Below the pieces are notes generated by a model, which saw nothing but the letters and a program-made list of their open reading frames with translations, was not told the origin of the DNA and searched no databases. Below are positions 60,406 through 64,000 of a stretch of 64,000 bases of DNA, piece by piece. The translations under genes and the position numbers were made by a program. The stretch is from Comamonas sp. KCTC 72670 (GTDB lineage: Bacteria > Myxococcota > Myxococcia > Myxococcales > Myxococcaceae): NCBI GenBank assembly GCA_014656495.1, contig BNCN01000002.1, positions 124,001-188,000 of the forward strand, given 5' to 3'. Each line of letters starts with the position of its first letter. The stretch's first letter is position 1.

Positions 60406-60908
60406 TCAGATTCGCGACTTGGCCACGACGACGGCGCCCACCATGGCCACCAGCAGCAGCAAGCTCACGGCTTCGAAGGGCAGCAGCCAACGGGTGAAGA
60501 TGACCTCACCCATGGTCGCGATGGTGCCGAAGCTCGCCTGGGCATCCAGGCTCAGCGTGGCCGGCTCGGCCGGCAGCTTCAGCAGGATGATGGCCAGCAC
60601 GGCGAACAGGCCCACCGTGGCCGCGCCGCCCGCGACACGCGCCAGCGTGGGCTTGCCGCGCGTCGGCGACTCGCCCAGGTTGAGCAGCATGATGACGAAC
60701 AGGAAGAGCACCATGATGGCGCCCGCGTACACGAGCACCTGCATCACCGCGATGGTGTGCGCCCAGAGCAGCACGTAGATGCCGGCCAGGAAGAAGAACG
60801 TGGACACCAGCGCCATGGCCGAGTTGATCGGGCTGCGCGCGAAGATGACCGTTCCGGCCGACAGCAGCGTCAGGAGCGCGAACGCTCCGAAAAGAACGAG
60901 CTCGATGT

Positions 60909-60912
<4 letters not shown>
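60406..60912 (-). CDS. nuoJ: NADH-quinone oxidoreductase subunit J
   Basis: A 168-residue membrane subunit with five helices. The N-terminus IELVLFGAFALLTLLSAGTV, AMALVSTFFFLAGIYVLLWA and VMQVLVYAGAIMVLFLFVIM are typical of NuoJ, the last being the pi-bulge helix region. Its ATG overlaps the nuoF stop by four bases, so nuoF and nuoJ are directly coupled here although nuoG, nuoH and nuoI normally intervene. Confidence 0.95.
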
Positions 60913-62249
<1,337 letters not shown>

Positions 62250-62287
62250 GTCGATGACGTCCTAAGCCTAAGAAGGGTGGGGGAGGT

Positions 62288-62776
62288 TCAGCTCAACTTG
62301 GCGAGGATGGCATCCAGCTTCGCCTTCGTCAGGCTTTCGTGATGATCCTCGTTGATCTGCAGGCAGGGCGCAGTACCGCACGAGGCCAGGCACTCGGTCT
62401 CTCGCAAGGTGAACTTCTCGTTCGCTTCACCTGCCTTGAGGCCGAGCTTCTCCTCCAGGTAGGCGAGCATCTTCTCCGCGCCCCAGAGCGAGCAGGACAG
62501 GTTCGTGCAGACGTCGATGACGTACTTGCCCGGCTTCTTGAGGTGGTACATCACGTAGAAGCTGGCCACTTCCATGGCCCGCTCGGGAGTGACCTCGAGA
62601 TGCTTCGCCACCAGCCGCAACCCATCCGGGGGCAGCCACCCCTTGATTTCCTGGAGCAGCCGCAGCGCTGGGAGCATGCCCGCGCTTTTGCGATCCGGAG
62701 GGTAGTGGGAGATGATCTCCGCGATTCCCGCGTCGAACGTCTTCTGCTCTTCAGAGGTGAACAGGGGCTCCGCCAT
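62288..62776 (-). CDS. nuoE: NADH-quinone oxidoreductase subunit E
   Basis: A 162-residue thioredoxin-fold subunit with a 2Fe-2S cluster N1a. The ligands lie in DVCTNLSCSLWGAE (first pair) and TECLASCGTAPCLQINEDH (second pair), and the helical N-terminus includes PALRLLQEIKGWLPPDGLRL. It is the first gene of the leftward operon. The region upstream has a perfect -35 box. Confidence 0.97.
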   Translation of the reverse strand: MAEPLFTSEEQKTFDAGIAEIISHYPPDRKSAGMLPALRLLQEIKGWLPPDGLRLVAKHLEVTPERAMEVASFYVMYHLKKPGKYVIDVCTNLSCSLWGAEKMLAYLEEKLGLKAGEANEKFTLRETECLASCGTAPCLQINEDHHESLTKAKLDAILAKLS

Positions 62777-62809
62777 GGCGGGCCGGTACGTATTGCCCCA
62801 ATGGCTACG

Positions 62810-62838
62810 TTGTCAACATAAACCCTCGAAGCTACACT
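62810..62838 (+). promoter_or_regulatory. Sigma-70 promoter of the PilZ-receiver gene
   Basis: TTGTCA (62810-62815) and TACACT (62833-62838) are separated by exactly 17 bases, giving a predicted start near 62845, about 37 bases before ATG 62882. The minus strand has a TTGACA at 62811-62816 that overlaps the same bases and could serve nuoE, with a weak -10 (TACGTA) 18 bases further on. Confidence 0.5.
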
Positions 62839-62881
62839 GGGTTGCCATCAGCAAATTGCCGAGCGATTTCAAGCCCTTGTT

Positions 62882-63631
62882 ATGAACCCGGGTCCAGAGG
62901 ACAAGCGCCAGCACCCCCGCGTCCCGGCTGTGCTGAGAGTGGACTACACGGACGGGCGCCAGGCCCGTGACGTGACGGAGAACCTGTCCCATGAGGGCCT
63001 GTTCGTTCAGACGGACCAGGTCTTCCGTCTGGGGGACGAGGTCCGGCTCGCACTTTCTTTCCCGGGCCTGCTGGATCCGGTAGAAGTCAGCGGAACCGTG
63101 GCCTGGACGCGGCCGGCGCGCCCCGATCAGCCCGCGGGCGTCGGCGTTCGCGTGGAGCGCGAGCAGGACCGACGGAAACTGGGTGACATCTTGAGTGCGG
63201 CAGGAGCAGACAGCCACGCGTCCCACGTCGAGCACGAGGGGTACCGTGTGCTCATCGTCGAGGACAACCCGCACATCATCGAGATGTACAGCTACGTGCT
63301 GAAGAAGCTGGCCAGCGGTGAGCTGCACGGGAAGGTGCCCCTGGAGGTCCACTTCGCGCCGGACGGGCACCACGCGCTGCAGATGCTGCGCGAGGACCGC
63401 TTCAACCTGGTGATGACGGACCTCTACATGCCGGTGATGGACGGCTTCGCGCTGGTGGAGCGCATGCGCGAGGAAGAGGCGCTGCGCGCCATCCCCATCA
63501 TCGCCATCTCCGCGGGCGGCAAGGAGGCGCAGGACCGCGCCATGCAACTGGGCGTGGACATCTACCTGCGCAAGCCGGTCCGCTTCGTGGAAGTGCTGGA
63601 GACGGTGAAGCAGCTCTTGCGCATCAAGTAG
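62882..63631 (+). CDS. PilZ-receiver two-domain regulator
   Basis: A 249-residue cytosolic protein. The N-terminal PilZ domain (about 5-105) keeps both cyclic di-GMP contact motifs, RQHPR (RxxxR) and NLSHEG (NxSxxG). The C-terminal receiver domain (about 120-249) has acceptor aspartate in LVMTDLYMPVMDG, with upstream VLIVEDNPHI and downstream IPIIAISAGG and lysine in YLRKPVRF. No output domain is attached. It could join phosphorelay and cyclic di-GMP signals, perhaps in motility or polysaccharide control. It diverges from nuoE. Confidence 0.92.
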   Translation: MNPGPEDKRQHPRVPAVLRVDYTDGRQARDVTENLSHEGLFVQTDQVFRLGDEVRLALSFPGLLDPVEVSGTVAWTRPARPDQPAGVGVRVEREQDRRKLGDILSAAGADSHASHVEHEGYRVLIVEDNPHIIEMYSYVLKKLASGELHGKVPLEVHFAPDGHHALQMLREDRFNLVMTDLYMPVMDGFALVERMREEEALRAIPIIAISAGGKEAQDRAMQLGVDIYLRKPVRFVEVLETVKQLLRIK

Positions 63632-63696
63632 GGGCGCGTTTTACGGCCAGTCATCCGTTGAGCGCCGGCGTGGGGACCGCATAGAGTCCCCTTCCC

Positions 63697-64000
63697 ATGC
63701 AGAAGCCCGCCCTCAATCGCGATACCGTCAGTGGCGAGGCGCTGTTCATCCTCCGGAACCTGAGGGAGAACGGCCGTCTTGGACGCTCGAACAAGCTGGC
63801 CGACGTGAAGGCCGCCCTCGAACCGTCCGTGTCGCTCGAGTTCGACAACTACTTCTTCTTCCTCCGGAAGTTCCACTACATCGCCATGGACCGCGAGGCC
63901 CAGCTCAAGCTCACCGAGCAGGGCGAGCAGGTGGCGGGGGGCGAGCTGAACGAGCGCTTCTCCCTGGAGGTCGGTGAGTTCTTCGCCGATCAGCTCGGCG
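63697..64000 (+). CDS. Hypothetical protein, cut by the window edge
   Basis: The first 101 residues, starting MQKPALNRDTVSGEALFILR. The pattern of three short helices and two strands (LGRSNKLADVKAALE, YFFFLRKFHYIAMDREAQLK, then LTEQGEQVAGG) resembles a winged-helix domain. A hairpin with a GGGGAC/GTCCCC stem at 63672-63691 precedes the start. The rest lies beyond the right edge, so no function is proposed. Confidence 0.7.
   Translation, partial: MQKPALNRDTVSGEALFILRNLRENGRLGRSNKLADVKAALEPSVSLEFDNYFFFLRKFHYIAMDREAQLKLTEQGEQVAGGELNERFSLEVGEFFADQLG

Overview
The window is high-GC, densely coding DNA that looks like a myxobacterial chromosome, most probably Myxococcus. Evidence for this is a SitA/SitI-type outer-membrane-exchange toxin and immunity pair, a histidine kinase and sigma-54 activator followed by a locus with the hallmarks of the developmental small RNA Pxr, many lipoproteins, and a polysaccharide cluster whose gene order resembles, from memory, the biosurfactant polysaccharide (BPS) Wzx/Wzy locus of M. 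xanthus. No tRNA, rRNA, CRISPR array, insertion sequence or prophage was recognised.

Region 1 (1-27.2 kb) is a Wzx/Wzy-type heteropolysaccharide locus. Four family-4 glycosyltransferases and a methyltransferase run leftward. A divergent rightward series carries the flippase, two family-2 glycosyltransferases, a ROK sugar kinase, an LtaS-like sulfatase-fold enzyme, a polyprenyl-phosphate sugar-phosphate transferase with an extra C-terminal domain, two nucleotidyltransferase-like proteins (one with a degenerate active site), UDP-glucose dehydrogenase, an acyltransferase and a large Wzy/ligase-like polymerase with a TPR tail. A second acyltransferase and a VCBS/CARDB/HYR lipoprotein lie on the opposite strand. 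Export partners (Wza, Wzb, Wzc) are not in the window.

Region 2 (27.3-43.4 kb) begins with accessory genes (YbaK-like deacylase, the SitA/SitI pair, astB). The envelope and sigma-54 block follows: an LpxL/HtrB-like acyltransferase, lptC-lptA-lptB, rpoN, hpf and ptsN, with a GNAT enzyme and a lipoprotein inserted. Then come a hypothetical gene, dtd, a PBP4-type peptidase with a long C-terminal extension, and ssb.

Region 3 (43.5-54.4 kb) has an orphan succinate dehydrogenase cytochrome b gene, hslO, an amino-acid dehydrogenase, a phosphoribosyltransferase, selB, a PAS/GAF histidine kinase and a sigma-54 response regulator. The 415-base gap after them holds a near-consensus sigma-54 promoter, a stem-loop with a run of seven cytosines in its loop, and a strong intrinsic terminator. 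This is the most striking locus in the window and fits Pxr. A tandem-GNAT gene follows.

Region 4 (54.4-64 kb) is a leftward complex I operon, nuoE-F-J-K-L-M-N, with nuoG, H and I absent between F and J. It diverges from a PilZ-receiver protein over overlapping promoter elements. A hypothetical gene is cut by the right edge.
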